64,000 bases of DNA from assembly GCA_034766995.1 (NCBI GenBank), contig CM068321.1:13982526-14046525 (forward strand). The letters are read 5' to 3'. The position numbers were made by a program, and so were the translations under genes. A model generated the notes under the pieces. The model searched no databases, was not told the DNA's origin, and was given only the letters and a program-made list of their open reading frames with translations. The stretch comes from Acanthacorydalis orientalis (Eukaryota; Arthropoda; Insecta; Megaloptera; Corydalidae). This document shows, one piece after another, positions 1 to 12,631 of the stretch. Within the stretch, counting starts at the first letter, position 1; the number at the start of each line of letters is the position of its first letter.

Positions 1-180
1 ATCCATATTCATGGCAACATCGATGAAAAATTTAATTTAGAGAATACATTTTAATACGTATAATTACATATTTTTATTTTTTTTAATTAATAATTGTCTT
101 ATTGGACATTTCTGATCTATACAATTTATTTATAAACTTATAACATGAATTAAAATTAATAAAGTGTATTAAAAATACAT

Positions 181-183
<3 letters not shown>

Positions 184-231
<48 letters not shown>

Positions 232-250
232 GAGTATATATATATATATA
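184..250. repeat. (TA)n microsatellite
   Basis: An uninterrupted (TA) run to 228, a CACGAG break, then more TA. It explains the Tyr/Ile-rich minus-strand reading frame here. Confidence 0.95.
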
Positions 251-409
251 ATGTAATGCATATAAATGTATATGTATAACTTTTAGATATCAGCGAAACG
301 ATTCCGCACAATCCACATTTTGTATATTCATGAGAGCGCGATATATTTCTCATGCGGTAGCTAAGTATAATTAAGATGCAGCTTATAAAACTACAGTTGG
401 CTGACACAA

Positions 410-665
410 AAGCCTTCAACAAATTTGTAATTACAATAGAAACGAGTCGAGTTCACACAGAGTATCTACCGTATCAGTGTCATCACAGTGTGGCGGGTCT
501 TAGAGATAAACTGCTCATTAGCAACCATCTCGGTTAGCACCTCGTGCCTCCTTAAAGGCTTCGTACATTTGTGTGGATGATAAGGCGAAAACTCGGCCGA
601 ATGCTGATAAAACCGCGTTGATAGTAGTTGGAAATAGTTTCGAGACAGTTTAATTTGTATTTAAA
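410..665. promoter_or_regulatory. GC-richer island with minus-strand open frame
   Basis: The minus strand is open from about 643 to a stop at 518-520 and reads ...AFGRVFALSSTQMYEAFKEA then RGANRDGC. A plus frame (about 432-577) is open for 48 codons. Neither is recognised. CG dinucleotides cluster at 575-625. Confidence 0.2.
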
Positions 666-1589
666 ACGAAAATTTCACGTTTATTAATGGATTTTATAAT
701 ATGCACGGATGGAAATATTCAAGATTGTTTATTTGCATCGTAATCTATCTCAATTATATTTCCAACCGAAACTTTGTATCCGTACTGAGTTGATAATAGT
801 ATTCTTTTTTGTTATCGAGTAAATATATTCCATTTAACATTATAAAGCAATATACGTTTATAAATGAATACTTTTATCATCTTCATTTATATTAAAATAG
901 TAAAAAGGATATTAAATTTAAATACATTTAATCATTTTCAACACAGACATAGACATTTAACTGTTTTAAAACTATTCATAAATGCATACATAAGTACATT
1001 TGTTTATAAGCCTAGTTTCTAAAATAATAAAATATTTTTATTTGTAAAAATTAATTAATATATTTAATTGAATTATATTTCGAATTATATATTACTTCGA
1101 TGCAAAGAAAATGAATATTCCATCTAAATATACCTATTATACATTATTTACAGTACATTTTTTAAAGAAAATTAATATTTTATTTGTAAAATACAATAAT
1201 TATCTTAATAAAACAATAGTTTAATTTTGTAATTTATATACTATTTAATATATATATATATATACACACACATGTATATGTGTTAAAAGACTAGTAATAA
1301 ATTCTAATATCTTAAATTCTTGAGATACTTTCCTCAGAAATAACAACGTTTAAACGTCTAATATCTAATGTATAAATATTTGCTTCAAATGGAGTACGTT
1401 ATAAGAATTAAAAAAAAAACAGTTTAAATAAACGTAAAATGATTTCAATTGTCGAAAAAAAAACAAATACAAAACACACCAGGCAACCATCCAACCAAGT
1501 ATCCACGCAACCAACGAACCAACAGTTTTTTTATGTTTTTCTGGTTGGAAAAGTTGACATTGTTTAATGGGAATCTGTTCGTGACAGCT

Positions 1590-1830
1590 GAAGCACGAGT
1601 ACTTTAAAAAGCTTCCGAACCGCGGCGCTAGCGTTCACTGTCAATGTCAGTCGTCACCAGCCGAGCACAAATTACATTTTTTTTCTACTCGCAATTGTTT
1701 TACACTACGCTCATATACAGACGACTGCTGCCACAGTTCCACTTTCCCTTCGTCTTTTCCGAACTTATATAATTTTTCCGCTCCATGATTTATGATGATG
1801 AGATTGACCTCAATTCGAAACTTTGAGATT
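1590..1830. promoter_or_regulatory. GC-richer island, promoter-like
   Basis: It holds ACCGCGGCGCTAGCG (1620-1634) followed by TCACTGTC and TGTCAGTCGT, which resemble arthropod initiator elements (TCAGT), and then pyrimidine-rich sequence. Upstream (1480-1520) is a run rich in CCAAC and ACCAACC. No reading frame of note. Confidence 0.25.
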
Positions 1831-3249
1831 TGTTAGATTAATCGTCTCAGATGAAATTTCATTCTGGACACATTCTACTCGTAATGAGATTCGTGAAAAG
1901 ATTTCAAATTATTTTTAATAAATCACCGAGATTTTTTAAATATATTTTCTTTTTCGCAAAGTGGCTTGTTTAAATGCGAGCTGCCGAAACGACAGCTTTC
2001 CGAGGCGGTATTCATACTTCAATTATCGATATTCAAGATGAAGATCAGTTTAAAAAGTACATTTCAGAATAAAACCAGCCTGAAAAACGCGCTGACATTT
2101 CTTAGAATGTTTTCATTCGGAAAGACTTATTTTATAAAAAGCAGGTAGCCGACACGTTGCACATTAATGTTTTTCATTCGGATAAATGTGTGTTTTAGCT
2201 CGAGTTTCATTATTTTATAGTAACTCGTGTAATTCTATTATAAAATGTACTTAATTTACCGAGAAACAGAATAAAACAGAGTAACTTTGATTCATGCGGA
2301 ATAATAATTACTATTTTTAAAACATAAAAGTACACAATTTAAATATGAATATAACGAAAAACAATATAATTTGAATCATAAATATTAAAATATTGTAATT
2401 ATTATTTAAAATTGTGGAATATTATTTTTGATTAACAAAAATATTCATGAAATGAAACACATTTTTATATACTCCCATTTAATAATTTTTTTTACAAAAA
2501 TTTTACTTTTGGAAACATAATAAACTAGAATATATTTAAAAATATATTAAAAAAAATTTAGTTAATCGTTGATTCTTTTTCTTATGTACATCATATTTAT
2601 CAAAAAAAAACATGACTTAAAAATTGAAAAAAAAATGTTTTTAAAAACAGTTAAGTAGAATTTATGATTCATAGATTAATATAAATTAGTCATACATTTT
2701 ACACTTCTTTTATGGAATTCTGGAATATGGGCTTCCTTATTGATTTTTTTCTAGATGTTTTTAAATTAACTTCTCTTGTTATTTTTTGCTAAGATCATAG
2801 AATAATAGAGAAATTATAAATATGTATTAAATATTTCATCTCAAAGAAAGAATAATAAAAATATCACTTCCGAAATAGGAACCGTTGAAAACATATTGTC
2901 AATTCGAATTTATTTTTAAAATATACACATATTTCTATAAATTATTTTTTTTATATAATTGGTAAAATATATTTGACAGTAATTAATTTTTAACTATTTA
3001 ATTTTGTAAAATGCAAAAAAATAAATAATAAATTAATTTGAAAATTTTTTTATTGAAACTATTTATCTAATCAATCATCAATTATAATTTGATACCATTT
3101 ATAAACAAATTATAATAGAAAATATTATTACATTATATGATAAAACATCTATAAAAATATCCACATAGTAAGTGAAATTATTTCAAAGTTTACGAATTAT
3201 AAATTTCCTTTCAACAGTCAAAAGATTAATGAAAAGACAAGATAAATAC

Positions 3250-3337
3250 AAAAATATGTAACCTAGAGGCACAGATGTGAGTACAATACTGGTCGTTGCA
3301 TGTATTTGACAGGCACAGATGGGATACAAAGGGTTAA
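3250..3337 (-). mobile_element. piggyBac-like transposon terminus
   Basis: Reading inward on the minus strand from the TTAA at 3334-3337, the sequence begins CCCTTTGTATCCCATCTGTG. Elements of the piggyBac superfamily insert at TTAA and commonly start with CCC. The block ACATCTGTGCC recurs about 60 bp further in as CATCTGTGCC, like a subterminal repeat. The opposite end was not found, and the sequence beyond is plain AT-rich DNA, so this is probably a truncated or solo end. Confidence 0.35.
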
Positions 3338-3427
3338 GAATTTATTTTATGATTTAATCCAATTAATAGAATGAACTCCATTGCTATTTTATACGATTAT
3401 TAATTTTATTATTGTGTTTATAATTTC

Positions 3428-3429
<2 letters not shown>

Positions 3430-3488
<59 letters not shown>
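3430..3488. repeat. (TA)n(TG)n compound microsatellite
   Basis: TA to 3472, then TG. A second small TA/TG pair follows at 3608-3642. Confidence 0.95.
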
Positions 3489-3489
<1 letters not shown>

Positions 3490-4101
3490 GTATATTTATT
3501 AATTTCCAATAACTATATTTGTTTATAAATGCCCGTGACAAATTATCGGAAATGTGTAAATATTTATATATGGATTTCATTTTCACAACATGTGTGTGTA
3601 TTGTACTTATATATATATATATATAATCGTGTGTGTGTGTTGTAAAATGAAATTATGGGTGTGTATATATATGCAAACTAATAAAAAGCGTTATCTAACA
3701 AACTTACATATTTTACATTTTAACCTGGATAAATATAAAGCTATGTTTAAAATTACTGTTCCTTGAGATAGGAAAACTAAATTTAATTAAATGACATTGT
3801 CGAGTATGAAGATACTACAACAATAACCTTCAAGTAATAAACTTGATTTATTGAATTATGAGCATAAATGAAACATTTACATATATATATATATATATGA
3901 GTATATATTTGCTAAGGTTGAGATTGATTAAAATTTTGATGTTAAAACTTACATTTTTACATTATGGATATTTTTAGGTGAAGAAGTATTAGTTACCTAT
4001 AACAAAAAAGAAACATTAGTATTTAAAATTAAATATTTCTATCATAGACAAAAAGGTTCATATTATTGATACAACCAAACAGGCACACATTTACTCATAA
4101 G

Positions 4102-4146
4102 CACTCACACACATAGATAGATACATACATACATACAAATATTCAT

Positions 4147-4199
<53 letters not shown>
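4102..4199. repeat. (CA)/(GATA)/(CATA)/(TA) compound microsatellite
   Basis: CACACACATAGATAGATACA leads into CATA units and then about 50 bp of pure TA. Confidence 0.95.
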
Positions 4200-4202
<3 letters not shown>

Positions 4203-4210
4203 CAAATATG

Positions 4211-4250
4211 TTATCGTACTGTGGCTAAATTCACTTTCACAAATAAATCA
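4211..4250 (-). repeat. Solo end of the CATTTGTGAA repeat family
   Basis: Read on the minus strand this is TTTATTTGTGAAAGTGAATT followed by TAGCCACAGTA. It aligns with the right ends at 61.92 and 49.37 kb and with the left end at 33.82 kb. No partner end was found nearby. It abuts a (TA)n array on its outer side. Confidence 0.3.
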
Positions 4251-5129
4251 CATCACAATTAAAATTATTAAATCTTTGAATAAGAAATTTTTGTTTTATA
4301 TGAGAAAGTGATTCGTTTATAATAATCATAATGCTTAATAAGAACATTAAGTCTTAAAAACTATAATTTTTTTCAAATATTGTAACCACCGAATACATTC
4401 AATTAATATAAATGTACAAAACAATAATTTGTTTATAAATAAAAAAATATTATGAAATTTTATTAATAGTATTCATTTTTGAAAAATTAACTAACTACCA
4501 CAAAAAAGTAAAGTCTATTTGAAATGACAGCAAACTGATTTCAACAATTTTTTCTAAGCATTTAAAACTGATGAACGTCCACAACATTAATCTTTCAAAC
4601 AAAAGCTTTATTCATTCATTCATTTATCTAATGCAATTGTTAGAACATGTACAATGTGTTGTGATATCAACTACTGATAAATTTTATAAAACTATTCTAA
4701 GAGAATAAAAAAATTAATAAAACCTCCACACATATCTTTCTGTAGATGACAACTTAATTGTTCACAATACAAAACACATCAATTGAATGAAATTGTAATA
4801 AATGCTATTTTGAAATTTAAAAATAATGAATGATCTTACACGGAAATTTTTTGCAAATAAAAAGTTTTAACAGTATCTATTTAATTATCTTGAAACTTCT
4901 GATTGTTTGTATTGAAAATATTTTAGATACATAAATAAACTAACCATATATACAATAAAAAATGTATACTAACAAATATAGTTCAGTAATTAATTAAACA
5001 ATTAAATATATTCTATATCCTAATTAAATTTAACATTATTTCAGACATGTAAGGAAGTTCACTTTGAATAGTAATTATTATATCAACGTTTGTATGAACA
5101 TAGATATTTTCGTTTAAACATTATGTGCA

Positions 5130-5160
<31 letters not shown>

Positions 5161-5283
5161 CATCAAACCTGTTTTTATATATCTGAATTTACAAAAGAAA
5201 ATACAAAAATGAAGACAATTAATTCATTTATTTGTCTGTTCTAAATAATCATTTCTATGTAAATTTATAATTATTCATGTTCA

Positions 5284-5286
<3 letters not shown>

Positions 5287-5338
<52 letters not shown>

Positions 5339-5340
5339 AT
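5287..5340. repeat. (TA)n(TG)n compound microsatellite
   Basis: TA to about 5324, then eight TG units. A smaller TA array lies at 5130-5157. Confidence 0.95.
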
Positions 5341-5599
5341 GTAAAAAAACAGTTGGCATCTTTAGTCTGAATTTAAAATAAATTGAAACTGTTATTATTA
5401 TAAATATTTATTTAATATTACATGTAACATATATTTAGTTCTTTACTTGTTACTTGTCATTTCTTTACATATTAAACTACAGGAATATTTAATTGAACGA
5501 GCTAATACAATGAGTAAATTTGTTCATAATCGTTTAGCAGAATTAGTGGAATGTAATTGAAACGTATACAGATTTATTGAGAATTTGTAGGATAACATA

Positions 5600-5989
5600 A
5601 TGACCTTTGATTGTATAATTCAATTAAATTCTTATAAAACCTTCGCAAATACGATTAAACTTGATGAAAATTGCACAATGCACGTTTCTGGCGAGTGGTT
5701 CCAGAAAAAGCTGAAGCATCGGTGTTACCAACTATTTTACATAATGGACAGAAAATGTATCCAGCAGTACCACTGTACCGCAACGACCGAAGAACGGTGG
5801 AACCAAGTAATGGTGAGGCTGTTGCTATACGGTTTTCCGCAGCTCAGTACGTTGTTATTTCTGATTAAAATTATAAATTATTATCACGCCTTCAGACACG
5901 AAGCCATAACGTATACATATAACTCGGCGTCTCTTTCTATATTTCCCCTCTCTTTGTACGTAATTTCTGTAGCACCGGCATTTGCATAA
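5600..5989 (+). other. Unidentified coding-like segment, 129 codons
   Basis: From ATG at 5600 one frame stays open for 129 codons (MTFDCIIQLNSYKTF...). A second frame (5671-5868; ...RFWRVVPEKAEASV..., ...VEPSNGEAVAIRF...) is open over the same GC-richer core, and I cannot choose between them. A good plus-strand donor (AATG|GTGAGG, about 5812) lies inside both, and possible acceptors (CCAG, 5703) stand upstream, so an internal exon of about 110 nt near 5704-5813 is conceivable. I recognise no domain. Beyond the donor the first frame becomes Ile/Tyr-rich and loses coding character. Alternatives are a promoter island or an exon relic. Confidence 0.15.
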
Positions 5990-6501
5990 AAGTATAATGT
6001 TACCGTGAACTGCCATGAATGCTGAATTGCAAGACTTGTTACGGCGTAGCGACGAAGAGAACCCAGTCTGTAACGATAATATTCGGGTGATCATTGTTAA
6101 AACAGTACACTGTTGTTACAGACACTCTTTACGGTTTGAGTCGCGGTGGGGTCCTGTTCTGTTTTGCTCCTACGTTGACGATGGGTACACGTAAAAGTTT
6201 TACGTTATTTGCGAGGAATTATAATTTATTCTCGCGTCGATCTACCAGTGTGACGAAGCGCTTGCTCTGAAGTTAGACTGTTATGTTGGATTGCAATGAT
6301 TATTGTGATTATTGTGTTCGCGAATAATAAGATGCGAGAGTTTAGGAATTTTTTGCATAAAGGGATGGAAAAACTTTTACGGTATTCATTATTTATGTTG
6401 GCTATTCTTTATTTTAAATTTTCTACGCGTGTTTTTTTTTTTGTACGGATTTTATAAAAATAGAAAGTTGTATATTTTACATACATATATACACACTTGC
6501 A

Positions 6502-6504
<3 letters not shown>

Positions 6505-6532
<28 letters not shown>
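6505..6532. repeat. (TA)n microsatellite
   Basis: TA run with CA-containing flanks (ACACAC before, GCACACATACATA after). It explains the Ile/Tyr tail of the frame at 6312-6608. Confidence 0.9.
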
Positions 6533-6539
<7 letters not shown>

Positions 6540-6689
6540 TACATAAGTATGGATGTGTACCTTGTCACATTGCACACTGTAGATATATTTTACAAAAGTA
6601 TTTCATAAAATGAAGACACATCAACTGAGACTTCACTTTTTTATAAATAAAAGGAAAGTACTTAAATTTTTTAATAAAAAAATGTATAA

Positions 6690-6735
6690 ATGGTTGAAAA
6701 AATTCACCTGAAAAGTTTAAATAAACATTTACAAT
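6690..6735 (-). other. Possible third recursive splice acceptor
   Basis: On the minus strand AAACTTTTCAG is followed directly by GTGAAT; the AG ends at 6708 and is preceded by a T-rich run. The regenerated donor lacks G at position +5 and no strong second donor follows within about 60 nt, so this is weaker than the sites at 30.21 and 54.68 kb. It is listed because it has the same strand and lies about 23.5 kb beyond the 30.21 kb site, close to the 24.5 kb between the other two. Confidence 0.2.
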
Positions 6736-7146
6736 TTTATTTACGTATTAACTTTCTTTTTACTAAAGATTATAATATTTTTTCTAGAATGAAATTATCA
6801 TTTACACTGAATGCATTTTTCTAATCGTTATTTACAACTTTTATTAAGATCATAATATCTTTTCTCCTGTAGTTTCATATTTTTTTCTTCGAAGCTGTCA
6901 TGTACTTTTCAACATGTTTTTTTATTATTGAAGAATAAAGATTATTTATACTAGAATTGGTATTTAGAAAATTATTTATGAGTTCCTTAATAATTTTTAG
7001 AAATGTTTGTTACAAAGACAACACATGTGTATTTTATATATCTATATATTTATCACATAAAATTCTTTTTTAGATCATGTAACACAAAAACTATCATATT
7101 TTTATTATGTTAAAAATAAATTGCATGAAAAAGTACAGTTTAACTA

Positions 7147-7148
<2 letters not shown>

Positions 7149-7189
<41 letters not shown>
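7149..7189. repeat. (TA)n microsatellite
   Basis: About 40 bp of pure TA, ending TATGTAAAC. Confidence 0.95.
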
Positions 7190-7195
<6 letters not shown>

Positions 7196-9371
7196 GTTTT
7201 TTAATATTACAAACAAGTCAATTGAAAAATGTGGTTATTTAATTAGAGAATCCTGTACATTTTTTTAAATTTAGAAATGAACATTTCATTTCTATTTTCT
7301 TTTTTTACGAAAATAACAGTATAATAGTTTTGTATAGTAATGTTTGTATAGAAATTACTGTTATGTATTGTGTGGTGATATGAACAATTTCCTCAAGTTT
7401 TATTTTTGTATCATATCAAGCTACCGTTAAAACAACCAACCTTTAAGAAAGAGTAATAAAATAGGTTATTAAGTTGCTATTAAATGTTTGCTTTATTTAA
7501 AAACTATTTTAAAATATTTAACTTTTATAAATTTACTTCTGTGTAATGTATATAAATTATATAAAAACTATTTACAAAAAAAAATACAAACCAATGAAAT
7601 TAAACATTTAAAAATGAAATATTATTCATACTTATTTAATAATCATCATATCTGACTTCATAGATACGTCTATTATTTGCTTTGATTAAAATATTAAGTT
7701 TTAATTTAAAATTAAACCTTTAATAATATTAAAAAAATATTTTAAAAATAAAATGAATGTAACAAATCACTGTGATACACATTGGACTTAAATAGAATCA
7801 ATTTTAATTTATTATTAAAAATGATACATTTTGAAAAAACTATTTGCACATTCTAATTAAACGGTTAAATCTTCTTCAATAATATATTGCATGTAACCTA
7901 TTATAAAGTAATATTGTATAAACGTTAATAGTAACATAAATTCAATACATAAAAAATAACAATATAAATAATGAAGTCTGTATAAAATTTTCAATCAATT
8001 TTCTAATACAAACGACTTCTTTATGTGAAAAAAGAAGTTAATATGAGGAAAAAAATAAAAATCTATGAATATTTTAATTCAATATTTCCATACGAAACCA
8101 TAAAAAAATATATTTGATTTCATTAGAATATTTATTGTGTGGAGAGATCTCCATTTTAATTTTCTACTTGGTAACAATTACAATTTTAATTAAAAGTTAA
8201 GAAATAGTTTCTCCACAACGAGTAGACTTTTATGTCTCTGTAACACGTTATAGTTTTCTAGCAAGTATATATTTTAGATATACTGTTCTTGTCTTTTTTC
8301 TACATCTCATTATTAGAAAAAGGTAATTAAATTCTATTATTTTATAATTATTACATTTACATTTACTGTTCATTGAAAAAAGTAAACAAATATATATATA
8401 TATATATATATACACATGCATTAATGCGATTCTGAAAAAATGTACTATAATAATTTTTGCAGATTTAATTATAAAATAATAAATTTTAGTAATATTTTAA
8501 ATTCTAATATCAAATTTGTATTTAATAACCTTTTTGAGAGATAATAGAAACAAACATACTAATAATAAAAAGCAATTGATCTAAATCTGTATATGATGTT
8601 AATTTTATTTAACGTAGTGTTAATTTCATTTTTCTCAATTAAACTTTTCATAGTATTAGTACTAAAAAATTGATCCATATTTACTGATTTAAATAGTAAA
8701 GAATACTATCTTACGTTTACTTTGTGCTTGAAGTTCTGTTTAGTTCAAATTGTGAGTCGGTGCAGTTTAGGTTACATAAAATATCAGAAAAATGAGGTTT
8801 CGAGTGATCTTATGACATAATATACAAATGAATATTATATATATATATATATATACATATTAAATTATTTATTAAATATGAAATAAAATTATATAATTAT
8901 TAATCAGATATTTATCCAATTTAGAGAGATAATCTATGACAATTAATATTAAAAAATTGTTCATGTCGTTACTGATAAATAATATAAGTTACTTTAATAT
9001 AAAAAGAAAATAATTAATTACATGTGGATTCTATATATAAAATTGTAAGGCCATGTGTTCTTTTCTTATTAGCTGATATGCAGTAAAAATATACTGCAAG
9101 CATATGCTGTACTGACTCTGTAATTATAAATAATTATAGTTCAGGTATGTTGTAATTATTAGATTCCATGCAGATACTGAATATCTATAGCGATTACTAC
9201 GCATAACGCAAGCTGTTCGATTTTCTCACACATATAGATATTTTGTAAAAAAATATCATAGCTGAAAAACTTTTTATAAACAATTCATCGAAAAATATTT
9301 TTTTCAGAAATATACTTTTTTTTCGTGTAAATAATTCAGGTCTTTGATCAGTCATTCACTTTAATAAGTCC

Positions 9372-9416
9372 TAGTCAGGGTTGGTCAGACTTCTTAAGCC
9401 TGTTGAGGTCTGACTA
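9372..9416. repeat. Imperfect hairpin
   Basis: GTCAGAC (9384-9390) pairs with GTCTGAC (9408-9414) across 17 bases. A second left arm TAGTCAG (9372-9378) can pair with CTGACTA (9410-9416) instead, so two alternative stems share one right arm. Confidence 0.4.
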
Positions 9417-9764
9417 AATCAGTTTGGAATATTGTGATTTTAAGATATTTCAAGTAATTGAATTGTATTTTTAAGAATTGTCTTCTGAAGAGATTATCAA
9501 TAACCATAAAATACAAAATGCATTTATTCACCATTTATTTTCTTATAGATTATTATTAATAAATTTGAAAAATAGATTTGGAGTGTTATTTGTTTAGAGC
9601 ATTCTAATTTTCTAGCAACTTTGTGTGTTGTAATTTAAGTAAGTTAGGTCGTTACGAAATTAGTTATTTTAAGAAAAATGAGTTAAGAAAATTTATTTCT
9701 CTCTACGAGATTCTTTGCAGTAAAAGAAATAGTTTAAATTTATGTATATATATATATATATATA

Positions 9765-9790
9765 CACACATGTATGCATGTGTGTGTATG
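9765..9790. repeat. CA/TG palindrome at a microsatellite edge
   Basis: CACACATG, then TATG, then CATGTGTG form a perfect 8-bp stem at the end of a (TA)n array, so (CA)n and (TG)n runs face each other. Confidence 0.5.
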
Positions 9791-10187
9791 TGATGTCCAT
9801 TAACACTTGTGAAAATAACTATCATAAAAGCTTTAAGTTTATTAACATGACTGATAGCATAGTCAGATACAGCAACTTAATTCTTCAAAATAGCCTAATT
9901 ATAAATACGTTATCATGAAAAAAAATAGAAAAATATGTGGAAAAATGTTATAAGACAAAACCATTTAACGTAATATAGTTACAGCAGAAAACTTTACAGA
10001 AGATATTTTGATATAACTAGGAAGTACTAAGAATTCTATAAATACAAATTTCTAATTGAAAGAGAAACGATAAGAGTTCAATAGGAAAATTTGAATGGAA
10101 ATTTACTCAAAGTCTAGCTTCCATGAAAAGAGCAGACAGCTTTACAGACGAATTATTATTGTTGTCTACTATTTTTCAAGTCTTGCC

Positions 10188-10190
<3 letters not shown>

Positions 10191-10239
<49 letters not shown>

Positions 10240-10256
10240 CGTGTGTGTGTGTATAT
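10191..10256. repeat. (TA)n with (TG)n tail
   Basis: TA to 10234, ATACG, then TG units. A further TA array is at 10391-10418. Confidence 0.95.
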
Positions 10257-10588
10257 AAATATAAATAACTTGAATATACTTATATCTGAATTCTAGGACA
10301 AGTTTCAGACAATTTATATTAATAAAATTCAATTATTTCAAATGATAAACTATTTATTAACATATAATCAATAATATAATGAAAGTAATGATATATATAT
10401 ATATATATATATATATGTGCGATATGTGCTGTAAATTATTAATTTGCGATTAAATGGTGAAGAAGTATCGTCAGAACATAAGCTGATTATCTCGACACGA
10501 GAATGTAACTGTATGACACAACATAATAGTATAAGAGATACAAGAAATAATAAAAATCAAATAACATTAGCTTTTCATTTGAGAAGTG

Positions 10589-11062
10589 TTAAAGAATACG
10601 CTGTCGCATAACGGCATTATCTTTGTAACCATTTGTTTTCAATGTAGGACATCTTAATGTCAGCGACGTCACTGAAAAATTACAAGATGGCTGGCTGATT
10701 TCATATAGCAGTAACAACAGACACATCTCGTACAGACGGCAGGAAACTACCAACATACGTACATTTGTCTTCATTCATTCACATAACATCTCGCGTCATC
10801 TAAATTGAATCGTGAAACAAAGTTTTTGCTGTCGTGTCGTCCGCCCGCAGGCGTATTATATATGTGTGTGTGTAGGTCCTCCTCAGCCTCTAACGTTTGC
10901 TCCCTTTACTCATATACCTTTTGCGGGCGACCGCCGACGAACGGCATCATCCGTTTGTGAGATTCATGTCAGTTACTAATCTTCAAAGAAATGATCATAC
11001 GTGCCACGACTCTGTGCTTAAAATGTTTTCAAAGGCAACTTTACACAATGGTTTTTCATGGA
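10589..11062. promoter_or_regulatory. GC-richer island with short frames on both strands
   Basis: About 470 bp stand out for GC and CpG content. On the minus strand 10589-10774 is open from ATG for 61 codons (MKTNVRMLVVSCRLYEMCLL..., a hydrophobic N-terminus). A CRE-like GTGACGTCG lies within it, preceded by a possible acceptor (AATTTTTCAG) on that strand. On the plus strand 10897-11062 is open (…LLRATADERHHPF…) before running into (CA)n and (TA)n repeats at 11069-11118. I recognise no protein. An enhancer or first-exon region is the likeliest reading. Confidence 0.25.
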
Positions 11063-11081
11063 ATATTATACACACACACAA

Positions 11082-11120
<39 letters not shown>

Positions 11121-11860
11121 AACCATGTATCAAAGAAGAATATTAAATAAATTTTCATAAGTCATTGAAAAAAGGACAATTTGACATATCAAAATCTAAT
11201 ATCAAGGTTAAGATATTTAATCAGATGATGTTTGTTGAAGTGGTGAAAAAAGCAAGGTATTAGTGAATAAAAGTTTTTTATATACGTAGAATGAACAAAA
11301 TGTGCAGTTCATAATTATTATAATAATTGTTTTTTACAAAATATTATAATGAAAATATTTTCAATTGCACGCGCTTTCATTACTTTAAATTAGTCAATAA
11401 AAGTGTTATCAAATGTGTATCAAAATGACAATTTAAATATGATATTCAATAAATATATAATTAGTTTCATAAATAGCTTTTTCACTCCTCTCAAAAGATT
11501 TTTGTGATCGAACATATACAACTGATTATAGATTTTTTTAATTATTTTATTTTAGATACCAATGCAATCATCATTGGAGCGTTAAATAGAGAAAATCCAT
11601 TAAAAACTTTTTAATATTTGTTAAATATTCTTATACGTCAAATTTTACTTACAATATAATTTAAAAAAAATAACCATTTGCTATAATTGAAGATTAAATT
11701 TGTCTTAACTAATCTGATGTTATGTATTAATCAAAAATTCAAATATTATTGTTTTTACACAATATAAAGACCTACCTGTACACCAAGACTTTTTAATTTT
11801 AAATTAATTTAAGATTAATCACAAATGACAACTTCTCTAAGTAAAAAGCTAAATTTATTG

Positions 11861-11879
11861 CTCTCTCTCTTCCCCCCAC

Positions 11880-11910
<31 letters not shown>

Positions 11911-11930
11911 ATATATATACACACAAAACC
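11861..11930. repeat. (TC)n(TA)n compound microsatellite
   Basis: TC/CCCC-containing run to about 11895, then TA, then ACACACA. Confidence 0.9.
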
Positions 11931-12182
11931 ATTTGTATCGAAAGTATAATTCAATAAAATAACGTGTAAAATAAAAAAATACAATATCTAATTCCGATTT
12001 ATTTTCCCGATGATGATCCCGATATCAATCAAGAATCCATGAATAAATAAATAAGCAGACTGTCGAATAACAACAATATCAATTTCAACCTCATACATAT
12101 GTCTTTGTATGTGTGTTATATTTTGTGTTCCACTACACCAGAGATATTAATATTCTTTTTAGTGACACGGGGACGCTGTCAC

Positions 12183-12361
12183 TTATCCACAGAGTTTTGC
12201 ACATAATTGTTTCATAAAACATTCATGAAGCGTCCCACCTGGATATAGATGGAGACACAGGATGGATATCGGACACGTCGCCGTGCTACAAGCTAACTTC
12301 GCTTCCAGCTCAAACGTGTTAGCTTTGTATTGGTGCGCTTTGTCAGCTAAAGCTTTCATAA
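12183..12361 (-). other. Cysteine-rich coding-like segment, minus strand
   Basis: From ATG at about 12358 the minus strand is open for 58 codons. The start is MKALADKAHQYKANTFELEA and the C-terminal half carries seven cysteines spaced C-x4-C-x5-C-x11-C-x5-C-x3-C, with one more before them or overlapping depending on alignment. The other frames here are broken by stops, and base composition is far richer in GC than the (TA)n array just upstream. The strong donor context CAG|GTGGGA falls inside (at about 12239), so a spliced version would end after ...LYPG. There is no signal peptide and I recognise no family. It may be an exon or an exon relic. Confidence 0.2.
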
Positions 12362-12376
12362 ACGTATATTTATAAG

Positions 12377-12379
<3 letters not shown>

Positions 12380-12420
<41 letters not shown>
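12380..12420. repeat. (TA)n microsatellite
   Basis: Forty bases of TA, directly upstream (on the minus strand) of the cysteine-rich segment. Confidence 0.95.
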
Positions 12421-12423
<3 letters not shown>

Positions 12424-12549
12424 TTATATATATACAAGTGTAACGTAGACCTCTTTCATGTCAAACAAATTGTTATTCGTATTTTCTTGAAATATTGTAT
12501 GCATAAAATCTATCAGAATCCATTCATGTAAATAAGTGATATGAAATGG

Positions 12550-12550
<1 letters not shown>

Positions 12551-12618
<68 letters not shown>

Positions 12619-12631
12619 TGTGTGTGTGTAC
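12551..12631. repeat. (TA)n with (GA)/(TG) tail
   Basis: About 60 bp of TA, then GAGAGTGTGTGTGTGT. Confidence 0.95.

Larger units (their letters stand above)
2160..5580. other. AT-rich non-coding stretch
   Basis: Apart from the arrays, the piggyBac-like end and the solo repeat listed here, I see only AT-rich DNA with short A and T runs. A minor (TA)n lies at 3880-3898. Just before it, TTTTCATTCGGA occurs twice (about 2109 and 2171). Confidence 0.7.
6740..10580. other. AT-rich non-coding stretch
   Basis: No frame or recognisable gene. Small (TA)n arrays at 8390-8412, 8836-8855 and 9744-9765; hairpins at 9372-9416 and 9077-9106 (TATGCAGTA with TACTGC...GCATA). Otherwise featureless. Confidence 0.7.

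Noticed and set aside
1450..1550. CCAAC-rich run followed by CTGGTTGG as a hairpin
   Set aside because: Pairing is short and imperfect. The run is low-complexity (CCAA)-type sequence.
9130..9155. Plus-strand CAG|GTATGT (9143), which resembles the fused sites
   Set aside because: It has no pyrimidine tract (preceded by TAATTATAG) and no second donor nearby.
11755..11785. Minus-strand GTACAG|GTAGGT
   Set aside because: No pyrimidine tract precedes the acceptor.
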